This document shows positions 7,411 to 15,397 of a stretch of 33,810 bases of DNA, in pieces. The DNA is taken from contig JBDUCV010000020.1 of NCBI GenBank assembly GCA_040003255.1, positions 1-33,810 of the forward strand, in the 5' to 3' direction. Numbering within the stretch: the stretch's first letter is position 1; each line of letters opens with the position of its first letter. The DNA comes from JBDUCV01 sp040003255 (GTDB lineage: Bacteria; Actinomycetota; Actinomycetes; Mycobacteriales; Jatrophihabitantaceae). The position numbers were made by a program, and so were the translations under genes. Under the pieces are notes generated by a model. That model was given only the letters and a program-made list of their open reading frames with translations, made no database searches and was not told where the DNA came from.

Positions 7411-7900
7411 CGCGGGAGTTGTCGCGGTCGTCGACGAGGCACTGCGAGAGCAGGGGTTGGAGTACGAGCGAGTGACGCCTGTTGCCTTCGCCGTCCAGTT
7501 GCCCGGCGAATGCCGGCTGAAGACAGCTTGTTTCTTGACGGTAGGCGCGCACGCGCTGCGCATCGAGGCGTTCGTGATGCGCAGCCCGGAGGAGAATCGC
7601 GAGCAGGTCTTCGCCCATCTGTTGCAGCACAACGCCCGGATGTATGTCGTCGGCTGGTCGATCGACGACAGTGGCGACGTTTATCTCACCGGCCGGTTGC
7701 CGTTGTCGGCGGTGTCGGCAGATGAGATCGATCGAGTGCTCGGTGTCGTCCTCGACAGCGCCGACGGAGCGTTCAACACTCTGCTGCAGATGGGGTTCGG
7801 CTCATCGATCAGACGTGAGTGGGCATGGCGGGTCAAGAACGGCGAATCGCTGGCAAATCTGGAGGCCTTCGCGGACTTCGCGAAGCGAACAATCGACTGA
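7403..7900 (+). CDS. YbjN domain protein
   Basis: A 165-residue soluble protein of the YbjN type (fold related to type III secretion chaperones), matching the gene that follows mshA in mycobacteria (Rv0487, from memory). Conserved-looking parts are the C-terminal RREWAWRVKNGESLANLEAFADF and the central LLQHNARMYVVGW. GTG 7403 overlaps the mshA stop. Function is unknown; some family members are linked to stress responses. The last codons lie in the first copy of a 23-base tandem duplication. Confidence 0.85.
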   Translation: MTDAGVVAVVDEALREQGLEYERVTPVAFAVQLPGECRLKTACFLTVGAHALRIEAFVMRSPEENREQVFAHLLQHNARMYVVGWSIDDSGDVYLTGRLPLSAVSADEIDRVLGVVLDSADGAFNTLLQMGFGSSIRREWAWRVKNGESLANLEAFADFAKRTID

Positions 7901-7925
7901 GCGCGAAGCGAACAATCGAATGAGC
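7880..7925 (+). repeat. 23-bp tandem duplication at the YbjN/gpmA junction
   Basis: Two head-to-tail copies at 7880-7902 and 7903-7925 share the core GCGAAGCGAACAATCGA and the following TGAGC, differing at one base (C at 7897, A at 7920). The first copy carries the YbjN stop TGA. In the second, the changed base makes ATGA, opening an 8-codon reading frame. Confidence 0.9.
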
Positions 7926-7946
7926 GCTGGCAGGATGATGGCGTGA
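7920..7946 (+). other. Micro-ORF MSAGRMMA between YbjN and gpmA
   Basis: ATG at 7920, created by the tandem duplication, opens eight codons and stops at TGA 7944-7946, which overlaps the gpmA GTG (7943-7945). It could link translation of gpmA to that of the upstream gene. Whether it is translated is unknown. Confidence 0.3.
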
Positions 7947-8689
7947 CCGCGACCCTGATCCTGCTCCGCCACGGTGAGAGCGACTGGAACGCCAAGAACC
8001 TGTTCACCGGCTGGGTCGATGTGGACCTCACCGACGCGGGGCTCGCCGAGGCCACCCGCGGCGGTGAACTGCTCGTCGAGCACGGGCTGCGACCTGACGT
8101 CATGCATACCTCGCTGCTTCGGCGCGCGATCCGCACCGGCACCGTCGTCCTTGAGGTGGTCGAACGGTCATGGATCCCGGTACGACGTTCGTGGCGCCTA
8201 AATGAACGTCATTACGGCGTCTTGCAGGGCAAGGACAAGGCAGCCGTCCGGACGGAATTCGGTGACGACCAGTTCATGCTCTGGCGCCGCTCGTATGACA
8301 CCCCGCCGCCGTCACTGGCTGACGACGACCGCTACAGCCAAGTCGGCGACGCCCGCTACGGCGACCTGCTCGATGCCCTGCCGCGCACCGAGTGTCTTGC
8401 CGACGTGGTGTCGCGACTGCTGCCCTACTGGTATGACGCGATCGTTCCAGATCTGCGCGGCGGAATGACTGTGCTGATCGCCGCGCATGGCAATTCATTA
8501 CGGGCATTGATCAAGTATCTGGACGGATTGTCCGACGATGCGGTGGTGTCGCTGAACGTGCCTACCGGCATTCCGCTGCGCTACGAACTGGACCCATCGA
8601 CACTGCGGCCAACCGAGCCGGGCAGCTATCTCGACCCAGAAGCCGCCGCGGCTGCGATCGAGGCGGTAGCCAACCAGGGCACGCGCTGA
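7943..8689 (+). CDS. gpmA: 2,3-bisphosphoglycerate-dependent phosphoglycerate mutase
   Basis: A 248-residue histidine phosphatase superfamily enzyme that interconverts 3- and 2-phosphoglycerate in glycolysis and gluconeogenesis. The phosphoacceptor motif is LLRHGESDWN near residues 7-16, followed by LFTGWVDVDLTDAG; RHYGVLQGKDK and the second His in AAHGNSLRAL are present. The start is GTG 7943, with only a weak upstream site. Its place before senX3-regX3 is as in mycobacteria. Confidence 0.95.
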   Translation: MTATLILLRHGESDWNAKNLFTGWVDVDLTDAGLAEATRGGELLVEHGLRPDVMHTSLLRRAIRTGTVVLEVVERSWIPVRRSWRLNERHYGVLQGKDKAAVRTEFGDDQFMLWRRSYDTPPPSLADDDRYSQVGDARYGDLLDALPRTECLADVVSRLLPYWYDAIVPDLRGGMTVLIAAHGNSLRALIKYLDGLSDDAVVSLNVPTGIPLRYELDPSTLRPTEPGSYLDPEAAAAAIEAVANQGTR

Positions 8690-8716
8690 CGCCCCTTCGG
8701 TCGGCGGGCGCGCAGG

Positions 8717-9394
8717 TCAGCCGCTGAACTGGGTGATGCCGGTGGACATCGGCTCAGGGAGCCGGCCAGTCACGATGAACACGATCCGGCGTGCGACGGC
8801 CACCGCGTGGTCGGCGTAGCGCTCGTAGTAACGACCGAGCAGCGTCATGTCGATTGCCGCCTCGATTCCGTGCGACCAGGTCGGCGACAGCAACAGGGTG
8901 AACAGCTTGCGATGCAACGCGTCCATCGAGTCGTCCTCGGCTTCGATGGCTTGGGCAAGTGCCACGTCACGTCCGTCGATGACCGCGCCGACCTTGTCGA
9001 CAAGCGACAACGCGACGGTGCCCATCTGAGAGATCGCGTCACGCAGCTCGCTGGGAACCGCGATCTCGGGGTAGCGCATGCGCGCGACCTTGGCGATGTG
9101 CAGCGCGAGGTCGCCCATCCGTTCGAGGTCGTCGATCAGGTGCAGAGTGGAGGTCAAGACGCGCAGGTCGCTTGCGACTGGCTGCTGACGAGCGATCAGT
9201 TGGAACGTGCGGGCTTCCACATCCTGCCGCAGCGCGTCCACTTGTGGATCTTGTGAGATGACCTGTTCGGCGCCGGCCAGGTCGCCATCGAGGAGTGCTC
9301 GCGTCGCTCGCTCCATGGCGTGCCGGACCATCGTGTTCATGGCGACCAGCGTCTTGCCGATGTCGTCCAGTTCGTCGTGGTAGATGTCCCGCAT
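8717..9394 (-). CDS. phoU: Phosphate signalling protein PhoU
   Basis: A 225-residue all-helical protein made of two PhoU repeats, each with its metal-binding signature: DLERMGD in the first and RYYERYADHAV in the second. PhoU links the Pst phosphate transporter to the sensor kinase and keeps the phosphate regulon off when phosphate is plentiful. It is divergent from the senX3-regX3 pair, as phoU is from phoR-phoP in Streptomyces, with Pho-box-like repeats between. Confidence 0.95.
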   Translation of the reverse strand: MRDIYHDELDDIGKTLVAMNTMVRHAMERATRALLDGDLAGAEQVISQDPQVDALRQDVEARTFQLIARQQPVASDLRVLTSTLHLIDDLERMGDLALHIAKVARMRYPEIAVPSELRDAISQMGTVALSLVDKVGAVIDGRDVALAQAIEAEDDSMDALHRKLFTLLLSPTWSHGIEAAIDMTLLGRYYERYADHAVAVARRIVFIVTGRLPEPMSTGITQFSG

Positions 9395-9457
9395 CGTGCT
9401 GTCCCTACGTCGTCGGCTGACTTGTAGCGTAGTTCGCCGAGTGCAGCTGCGGGTCTA

Positions 9458-9490
9458 TCTCGGTGAACAGCGCGGGTACACCTGATGAAC
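9458..9490 (-). promoter_or_regulatory. Putative Pho box: three 11-bp direct repeats
   Basis: Read on the minus strand, three contiguous 11-mers are GTTCATCAGGT, GTACCCGCGCT and GTTCACCGAGA. Streptomyces PhoP and mycobacterial RegX3 bind 11-bp direct repeats whose units begin GTTCA. The outer units match well and the middle one weakly. The site lies about 65 bases from both the phoU and senX3 starts, a position suited to autoregulation of both. Confidence 0.6.
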
Positions 9491-9552
9491 ACGAACGGGG
9501 CGGCCCGGTAAGGGCGGCGTAGCCGCTCGGACGCGCCCGTACGCTTGACGCC

Positions 9553-10773
9553 GTGGTGGTTGTTGCCCTGGTCGGCGCCGTGGCCGCATTGGTCTGCGGC
9601 ACGCTGATCGGCCTGTTGTTGGCGCAGCGTGGCGGCCGCGCCGCCCCGGTGATCACCGAACCCGCGCGTCCGCTCTCCGCACTCGTGGTCGAGGCGCTCA
9701 ACCACGGCGTGGTCGTTGTCGATCGCGACGAACGCGTCGTGCTGGTGAATTCGTCGGCCCGAGGCATGGGGGTACTGCTCGCCGGCCGGCTGGCTTTCGA
9801 TGAGCTGGTGCGGTTGATCCGGACGTCCACCGACACCTCCTCCGTGGTTCACGGCGCCGTCGACTTGCCGATGGGCCGCTTGGGTCGCGAGCCGATCGCG
9901 CTGTCCGCGACGGCTGTGCCACTGCCGCACCCCGCTCACGGCGACCGCGTGGAGGCCGTCGCCCTGCTGCTCGAAGACGTGACCGAGACGCGCCGCCTCG
10001 AGGCCGTGCGCCGCGACTTCGTCGCGAACGTCTCGCACGAACTGAAGACACCGGTGGGCGCGTTGACGCTGCTGGCTGAGGCGTTGCAGGACGCGTCGGA
10101 CGATCCCGAAGCGGTGCAGCGCTTCGCCGCGCGGATGCAGCACGAAGGGGCACGGCTCGGGCGCCTGGTGCGCGAGCTGATCGAGTTGTCGCGCCTGCAG
10201 GGCGCCGAGCCGCTCCCCGGAGGCGACGCCGTGTCGGTAGCGAGCGTGCTCACCGAGGCGCAGGATCGCACCCGGCTGGTCGCTGATCAGGCGGGCATCT
10301 CAATCGTCACGCGCTGCGCGGACGACCTGATCGTGCGAGGTAACGAAGGCCAGCTAGCCACTGCGGTGGCGAACCTGCTCGACAATGCGGTCGTGTACAG
10401 CCCCCGTGGCACCCGCGTCGCCCTCAGTGCGCGCCGCGTCGATGAGCCGGACGGGCGACGCTGGGTCGAGATTTCGGTGAGCGACCAGGGCATCGGACTG
10501 GCCGAGACCGAATTGACGCGGGTGTTCGAACGGTTCTACCGGGTGGACCCGGCGCGCTCACGGGCTACCGGCGGTACCGGGCTGGGGCTGGCAATCGTGA
10601 AGCACGTCGCCACCAATCACGGCGGGACGGTGTCGGTGTGGAGCGCTGAGGGCGCAGGATCGACGTTCACCATGCGGCTACCCCTCGTGCACTCGCTCGC
10701 CGAATCCGCCACGGAGAACGGAGCTGCCGGAGTGGCTGCCCAGTTGCCGAGAGCCGCTGCGGGAAGCGGATGA
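9553..10773 (+). CDS. senX3: Phosphate-responsive sensor histidine kinase (SenX3/PhoR type)
   Basis: A 406-residue kinase. One membrane segment occupies residues 2-24, then a PAS-like region (about 42-150), the dimerisation/phosphoacceptor helix VANVSHELKTPVGAL with His162, and an ATPase domain with LLDNAVVYSP, DQGIGL and GGTGLGLAIVKH. The mycobacterial SenX3 has, from memory, a longer N-terminus with more membrane passage; only one segment is seen here from GTG 9553. Its stop overlaps the regX3 start (ATGA), so both are made together. It should phosphorylate RegX3 when phosphate is low, under PhoU restraint. Confidence 0.94.
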   Translation: MVVVALVGAVAALVCGTLIGLLLAQRGGRAAPVITEPARPLSALVVEALNHGVVVVDRDERVVLVNSSARGMGVLLAGRLAFDELVRLIRTSTDTSSVVHGAVDLPMGRLGREPIALSATAVPLPHPAHGDRVEAVALLLEDVTETRRLEAVRRDFVANVSHELKTPVGALTLLAEALQDASDDPEAVQRFAARMQHEGARLGRLVRELIELSRLQGAEPLPGGDAVSVASVLTEAQDRTRLVADQAGISIVTRCADDLIVRGNEGQLATAVANLLDNAVVYSPRGTRVALSARRVDEPDGRRWVEISVSDQGIGLAETELTRVFERFYRVDPARSRATGGTGLGLAIVKHVATNHGGTVSVWSAEGAGSTFTMRLPLVHSLAESATENGAAGVAAQLPRAAAGSG

Positions 10774-11450
10774 CGCGCGTACTGGTGGTCGAGGACGAAG
10801 AGTCGTTCTCCGACGCGCTGTCCTACATGTTGCGTCGTGAGGGCTACGAGGTCGCGGTCGCAGCCTCCGGCCCGGACGCGCTTGCCACCTTCGATCGCAG
10901 CGGCGCGGACCTGGTGCTGCTGGATCTGATGCTGCCGGGGTTGTCGGGCACCGAAGTGTGCCGCTCACTGCGTCAGCGCTCCAATGTCCCGATCATCATC
11001 GTGACGGCTCGCGACAGCGAAGTCGACAAAGTCGTCGGACTCGAGATTGGCGCGGACGACTACGTCACCAAGCCGTTCTCGTCACGTGAACTGATCGCCC
11101 GCATCCGGGCCGTGCTCCGGCGGGGCGCCGAATCCGATGACCTGCTGGCCAACGCCCTGGAGGCCGGCCCGGTGCGGATGGATGTCGAGCGGCACACTGT
11201 CGCCCTCGACGGCCGGGTCGTTTCGATGCCGCTGAAGGAGTTCGACCTGCTGGAGTTGCTGCTGCGCAACTCCGGCCGGGTGCTTACCCGTGGACAGCTC
11301 ATCGACCGGGTGTGGGGTGCGGACTACGTCGGCGACACCAAGACCCTCGACGTCCACGTCAAGAGGCTGCGGTCAAAGATCGAGCCTGACCCTGCCAATC
11401 CCAAGCATCTGGTGACGGTCCGCGGACTGGGCTACAAGTTCGAGGTTTAA
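10770..11450 (+). CDS. regX3: OmpR/PhoB-family response regulator (RegX3/PhoP type)
   Basis: A 226-residue regulator. The receiver domain has the acidic pair EDE at 8-10, phosphoacceptor Asp52 in LLDLMLPG, and the Lys in TKPFSSREL. The C-terminal winged helix spans about 130-226, with the DNA-contacting DVHVKRLRSKIE helix. It is cotranslated with the kinase through the ATGA overlap and is convergent with the next gene, overlapping its stop by 4 bases. It is the likely ligand of the repeats at 9458-9490. Confidence 0.95.
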   Translation: MTRVLVVEDEESFSDALSYMLRREGYEVAVAASGPDALATFDRSGADLVLLDLMLPGLSGTEVCRSLRQRSNVPIIIVTARDSEVDKVVGLEIGADDYVTKPFSSRELIARIRAVLRRGAESDDLLANALEAGPVRMDVERHTVALDGRVVSMPLKEFDLLELLLRNSGRVLTRGQLIDRVWGADYVGDTKTLDVHVKRLRSKIEPDPANPKHLVTVRGLGYKFEV

Positions 11451-12700
11451 GAGCGCGGGACGGCAGCGAGGAACGCCAACAACTTCGGCCATCCGTCGGC
11501 CCGCCCAGCAGCATCGGCCGCGGGGCTACCGCCTGCATCGAGAAACGCTCCGCTGGCAGTGGCTTCCCGGGTTACGACGCTCGGTACGAACGGAAGGAGA
11601 TTGCCGACGAGGTGCCCCGCCACCGGGTACTGCAGAACCGTCGGCAGAGCGGCGTTCGCGGCCGCTAGCTCATCGCGGATGCCCTCCGTCGACGTACACG
11701 ATGGCCATACCTCGTCCCGCCCGCCGCAGACGAGCAGGACCGGCCCGTTGATCTTCTCGACCGGGATGAGCGAACCGACCGCCACCGCAACGCCGGCACG
11801 GGTCCATGCGGGTTGCCTGGCGTCGGGCAGACCGCCGTTGGCGGAGGCGCTGGGAACCGAGGCGATCACCGCATGCACGAGCTCGGGGTAGTACCCGCCA
11901 GCGAGCATCGCGGCTTCACTTCCCCGCGAGCTACCCCAGACGACCATGCGTTGCGGATCGACGCCGGGCTGCTGAGAAAGGATGCGCAGCGCCGACGCGA
12001 AATACTCCAGCGGAATGCGCCGCAATTCGGTCGGCAGCCCGGGCTCGGCGAAATACGCCAACGCCAGCGCCGGGTATCCGTGCGCTGCGAGCAAGCCCGC
12101 GTCGCCGATCGTTCCCACGCCGCCTTCGGCTCCGCCGAAGACGACAACCGCAGGCTTGCGGCTCGCGGTGTCGGCCGGCAAAAAGACGCTGCCGTAAATC
12201 CCGGCCGTCGACGGGCGTTGTTGACGCTCGGAGACACCGACCTGACTGGGGTAGAGACGACTCAGCTCACCGGATGCCAGTGTCGTGGCACCAGCCTGGA
12301 TGGTGACATGCATCCGCCAGTCGTCGGGCAACGCGAAGTAGGTCTGCTGATCGGATCCAGAAGGCGGCGGCGTCTGCGTCTCGAACAGTCCCATCGGATT
12401 GACACCTGTGTAGCTCCCGCCGATCGAAGGCTGCCCGTTTGTGACCGCCCCGGTCTGGTCTGCTGCGAAGTCCGCCGAGGACGACCAGGTGACACCTCGC
12501 TCATCCGTCGTCGTGGTCCGGACGGTCACCCGTTGCGCGGGCTTCAGGCCGGTGATCCGAATCGTCACTGGCGTGTCGTAAAGCGCTCGCGCCGGAGTCG
12601 CCGTCAGCCGAATAGACGCGGTGGAGGAGCGCTGCTGAGTGCACGCCGCGGTGGTGGCAACGGCCACGAGAAACACAGTCGCCAACGTTGCGCATCGCAC
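11447..12700 (-). CDS. BAAT-type acyl-CoA thioesterase/hydrolase, predicted lipoprotein
   Basis: A 417-residue protein with a lipoprotein signal (hydrophobic residues 5-17, lipobox ending Ala-Ala-Cys20). An N-terminal beta-sandwich (about 28-150) resembles the acyl-CoA thioester hydrolase/BAAT N-terminal domain, and an alpha/beta-hydrolase domain follows, with GSSRGSE (nucleophile Ser258), GGRDEVWPS and a late AGH. In BAAT proteins the nucleophile is Cys or Ser. Being exported, it is more likely to act on surface esters or lipids than on CoA thioesters. Confidence 0.8.
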   Translation of the reverse strand: MRCATLATVFLVAVATTAACTQQRSSTASIRLTATPARALYDTPVTIRITGLKPAQRVTVRTTTTDERGVTWSSSADFAADQTGAVTNGQPSIGGSYTGVNPMGLFETQTPPPSGSDQQTYFALPDDWRMHVTIQAGATTLASGELSRLYPSQVGVSERQQRPSTAGIYGSVFLPADTASRKPAVVVFGGAEGGVGTIGDAGLLAAHGYPALALAYFAEPGLPTELRRIPLEYFASALRILSQQPGVDPQRMVVWGSSRGSEAAMLAGGYYPELVHAVIASVPSASANGGLPDARQPAWTRAGVAVAVGSLIPVEKINGPVLLVCGGRDEVWPSCTSTEGIRDELAAANAALPTVLQYPVAGHLVGNLLPFVPSVVTREATASGAFLDAGGSPAADAAGRADGWPKLLAFLAAVPRS

Positions 12701-12735
12701 GTCATCAGGTTATTGCCACCGCTGACCAGTTGAGT

Positions 12736-13563
12736 TCATTTCTTTGTGGCGGCAGCCGTTGCGGCAGCGGCAGCAGTTGCCGGATGCACGGCAACCAGGC
12801 CGGCCATTAGCCGCGCAGCACACAAACGTGCGAGTTCGCCGTAGGCGAGCGGGCCGATCAGGGCGGTGAGTTCGGGGGCGTAGCTGGCATAGAGCGGTTC
12901 GCCGCCGATGTGCGCCTCGGGCGAAGACGTGCAGTACCAGGACAGGTCGTGGCCGCCTTCGCCCCAGGCGCGGCGATCGAACTCGGTCACGGTTGAAACC
13001 AAGATCCGCGTCTCATCCGGACGGTCGACCCACTCCTGCGATCGGCGTACTGGCAGCTGCCAGCAGACCTCGGGTTTGGTGTCGATCGGATGCCGCCCAG
13101 TGCGCAGCGCGAGCGCGTGCAGTGCGCAGCCTTGACCACCGGGGAAGTCCGGACGGTTGGCGAAGATGCACGCTCCGTCGACGACTCGGGTGCGTCGCCG
13201 GTTCGGGTCATCGGCCACGCTGTCGTCCTCGACGACATCGAGCTTGGCTTTCGACCCGGTGCCCCGATGGCCGACGTCGTAGTACTGCCAGTCGGCTGGA
13301 GTCAGCTCACCGACAAATTTCTTGACCCGCTTCTCGTCGGCCTTGTCGGAGAAGAACGCACCGTGCGTGCAGCACCCGAGGCCGGCGCTCTCGCGCTCGA
13401 TGCCGTGGCAGCCGCGACCGAAGATGCAGGTCCAGCGCGAGCACAGCCAGGTGAGATCGGCGCGGATCCAGTGCGTGTCGTCAGCGGGGTCGGCGAACTC
13501 GATCCACTCGCGGGTGAAGTCGAGCGGAACCTCCGCGGTAATCACCGGCAGTTGCTTCGGCAC
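12736..13563 (-). CDS. Cys-rich conserved actinobacterial protein (Rv0495c-like)
   Basis: A 275-residue protein with an N-terminal Cys cluster (Cys41, Cys46, Cys52, Cys64, Cys65) in the pattern CxxxxCxxxxxC...CC, then further Cys/His such as GACIFANRPD and QGCALHALAL. The arrangement suggests a zinc or iron-sulfur site, as in YkgJ-type Cys-cluster proteins. It occupies the place of Rv0495c, divergent from the exopolyphosphatase gene with 41 bases between. The tail is an Ala/Thr run. Function unknown. Confidence 0.75.
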   Translation of the reverse strand: MPKQLPVITAEVPLDFTREWIEFADPADDTHWIRADLTWLCSRWTCIFGRGCHGIERESAGLGCCTHGAFFSDKADEKRVKKFVGELTPADWQYYDVGHRGTGSKAKLDVVEDDSVADDPNRRRTRVVDGACIFANRPDFPGGQGCALHALALRTGRHPIDTKPEVCWQLPVRRSQEWVDRPDETRILVSTVTEFDRRAWGEGGHDLSWYCTSSPEAHIGGEPLYASYAPELTALIGPLAYGELARLCAARLMAGLVAVHPATAAAAATAAATKK

Positions 13564-13604
13564 GACCGAAAGCCTACGAGCACGCCGCGACTATCCTCAA
13601 CGCC

Positions 13605-14537
13605 ATGCGGCTCGGCGTGCTCGACGTGGGCTCCAACACCGTCCACCTGCTCGTCGTCGACGCCCATCGGGGCGCCGAGCCGACCCCGCAGCTGTCACGC
13701 AAGAGCGCGCTGCGGCTCGCTGAACACATCGACAAGCGCGGCGACCTCGCCATCGAAGGCGCGGACGCGCTGGTGGGCGCAGTCCTCGGCGCGACCCGAC
13801 AGGCTAAGGAACTCGGCTGTGATGACGTCATGGCGTTCGCGACGTCCGCGGTCCGCGATGCGGGCAACTCCGCCGAGGTACTCGATCGGGTTCATGTCGA
13901 GACCGGAGTCGACCTCAGCGTCCTGAGCGGTGAGGACGAGGCCCGGCTGACGTTCCTGGCCGTGCACCGGTGGTTCGGCTGGAGTGCGGGCAACCTGGTG
14001 TGCCTCGACATCGGAGGCGGGTCGCTCGAACTCGCTGCCGGCGCGGACGAGAACCCTGCGGTGGCCGTGTCGGTGCCCCTCGGCGCGGGACGGCTGACGC
14101 GAGACCGGCTCGATGGCGATCCGCCGTCCAAGGCGGCGGTTGCCGCGCTGCGTGAGCATGCCGACAGCGTGCTGGCCAAGCCTGCGAAGCTGCTGCTCGC
14201 CGCCGGCGTGCCGGACCGGGTCGTCGCCACGAGCAAGACGTTCCGCACGCTGGCCCGGCTGACCGGCGCGGCGCCATCGTCGGCCGGCCCGCGGGTAGAC
14301 CGGGAGCTGACCCGCAACGGCCTGCGCCAGTTGACCGGGTTCATCTCACGCATCACCTCCGCCGACCTGGCCGAATTGGACGGGGTGAGCCCGGCCCGTG
14401 CGCACCAGACACTCGCCGGGGCCGTTGTCGCCGCCGCCGCGATGTCCGCACTCGGGGTGGACGCGTTCCAGTTGTGCCCGTGGGCGTTGCGCGAAGGGAT
14501 CATTCTGCGCCGACTCGACCAGCTGACGGGTTCCTGA
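13605..14537 (+). CDS. ppx1: Exopolyphosphatase (Ppx/GppA family)
   Basis: A 310-residue ASKHA-fold phosphatase that releases phosphate from polyphosphate ends, or hydrolyses (p)ppGpp-type nucleotides in related members. Motifs: DVGSNTVHLLV at 7-17, SGEDEARL in the middle, and the phosphate-binding DIGGGSLEL. The length matches the short Ppx1 form of actinobacteria without a C-terminal HD domain. Near phosphate-regulation genes, a polyphosphate role is reasonable. The next gene starts 5 bases after its stop. Confidence 0.9.
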   Translation: MRLGVLDVGSNTVHLLVVDAHRGAEPTPQLSRKSALRLAEHIDKRGDLAIEGADALVGAVLGATRQAKELGCDDVMAFATSAVRDAGNSAEVLDRVHVETGVDLSVLSGEDEARLTFLAVHRWFGWSAGNLVCLDIGGGSLELAAGADENPAVAVSVPLGAGRLTRDRLDGDPPSKAAVAALREHADSVLAKPAKLLLAAGVPDRVVATSKTFRTLARLTGAAPSSAGPRVDRELTRNGLRQLTGFISRITSADLAELDGVSPARAHQTLAGAVVAAAAMSALGVDAFQLCPWALREGIILRRLDQLTGS

Positions 14538-14542
14538 CCGGC

Positions 14543-15352
14543 GTGCCCGCGGTTCGCAGCTTCGACGCCCTGGTCGGACTGTCCACCGCCTCGGTGTACC
14601 CCGAGTCGACACCTGTCGCGTTCGAGCTTGCCGCCGAGCTCGGCTACGACGGGGTGGAGGTGATGGTGTGGACCGACCGGGTGAGCCAAGACCCGACCGC
14701 GCTCCGGCGGCTGTCTGAGCACCACCAGGTGCCAATCCTCGCGATCCACGCACCGTGCCTGATCATCACCCAGCGCGTGTGGTCGCCCGATCCGTGGGTG
14801 AAGTTGCAGCGTGCGCAGTTCGCCGCCGAGACGCTCGGTGCGCAGACCGTCGTCGTGCACCCGCCCTTTCGGTGGCAGCGCGACTACGCCCGCCGCTTCC
14901 AAGCCGGCATCGCCGCGATGGCGGCCGAGACCGACGTGCGGTTCGCGGTGGAAAACATGTTCCCGCTTCGGCTGCGTGGCCGGGAGGTCTCGGCCTACCA
15001 ACCGGGATGGGACGTCGTCGCCGAGGACGAGCCCTATCGCGACTACACGCTGGACCTCTCGCATACCGCGGTGTCGCAGTCAGACGCGCTCGAGATGCTC
15101 GAGACGATGGGCGAGCGCCTGGCGCACCTGCACATCGGTGACGGAACGGGCTTGGGCAAGGACGAGCATCTCGTTCCGGGTCGGGGCAGCCAGCCGTGCG
15201 CCGATGTGCTGGAGCGCGTCGCCCGGACGCGTTTCGCCGGTCATGTCATCGTCGAGGTGAATACCCGGCGGGCGGTCGACCGGGCCGAGCGGGTCGCCGA
15301 CCTCGCCGAGGCGCTCGCGTTCTGCCGCCTGCACCTGGTGCGGCCGGCGTAA
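14543..15352 (+). CDS. Sugar phosphate isomerase/epimerase family protein (TIM barrel)
   Basis: A 269-residue AP-endonuclease-2/xylose-isomerase-like TIM barrel. Metal-binding positions are suggested by HAPC, VVHPPF, AVENMFP, LDLSH, HLHIGDG and VEVNTR along the strands. GTG 14543 follows the ppx stop by 5 bases. It matches Rv0498 in position. Substrate unknown. Confidence 0.85.
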   Translation: MPAVRSFDALVGLSTASVYPESTPVAFELAAELGYDGVEVMVWTDRVSQDPTALRRLSEHHQVPILAIHAPCLIITQRVWSPDPWVKLQRAQFAAETLGAQTVVVHPPFRWQRDYARRFQAGIAAMAAETDVRFAVENMFPLRLRGREVSAYQPGWDVVAEDEPYRDYTLDLSHTAVSQSDALEMLETMGERLAHLHIGDGTGLGKDEHLVPGRGSQPCADVLERVARTRFAGHVIVEVNTRRAVDRAERVADLAEALAFCRLHLVRPA

Positions 15353-15397
15353 CACCGACCCGCAGATGGCGTGCGCCGACATCGATACCCTCCACGC

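Noticed and set aside
8690..8716. Possible terminator between gpmA and phoU
   Set aside because: Only short, imperfect pairing of GC-rich bases; no stable stem could be drawn.
13892..15064. 390-residue minus-strand frame opposite ppx and the sugar isomerase
   Set aside because: Both plus-strand genes show full family motifs; the antisense product has low-complexity composition.
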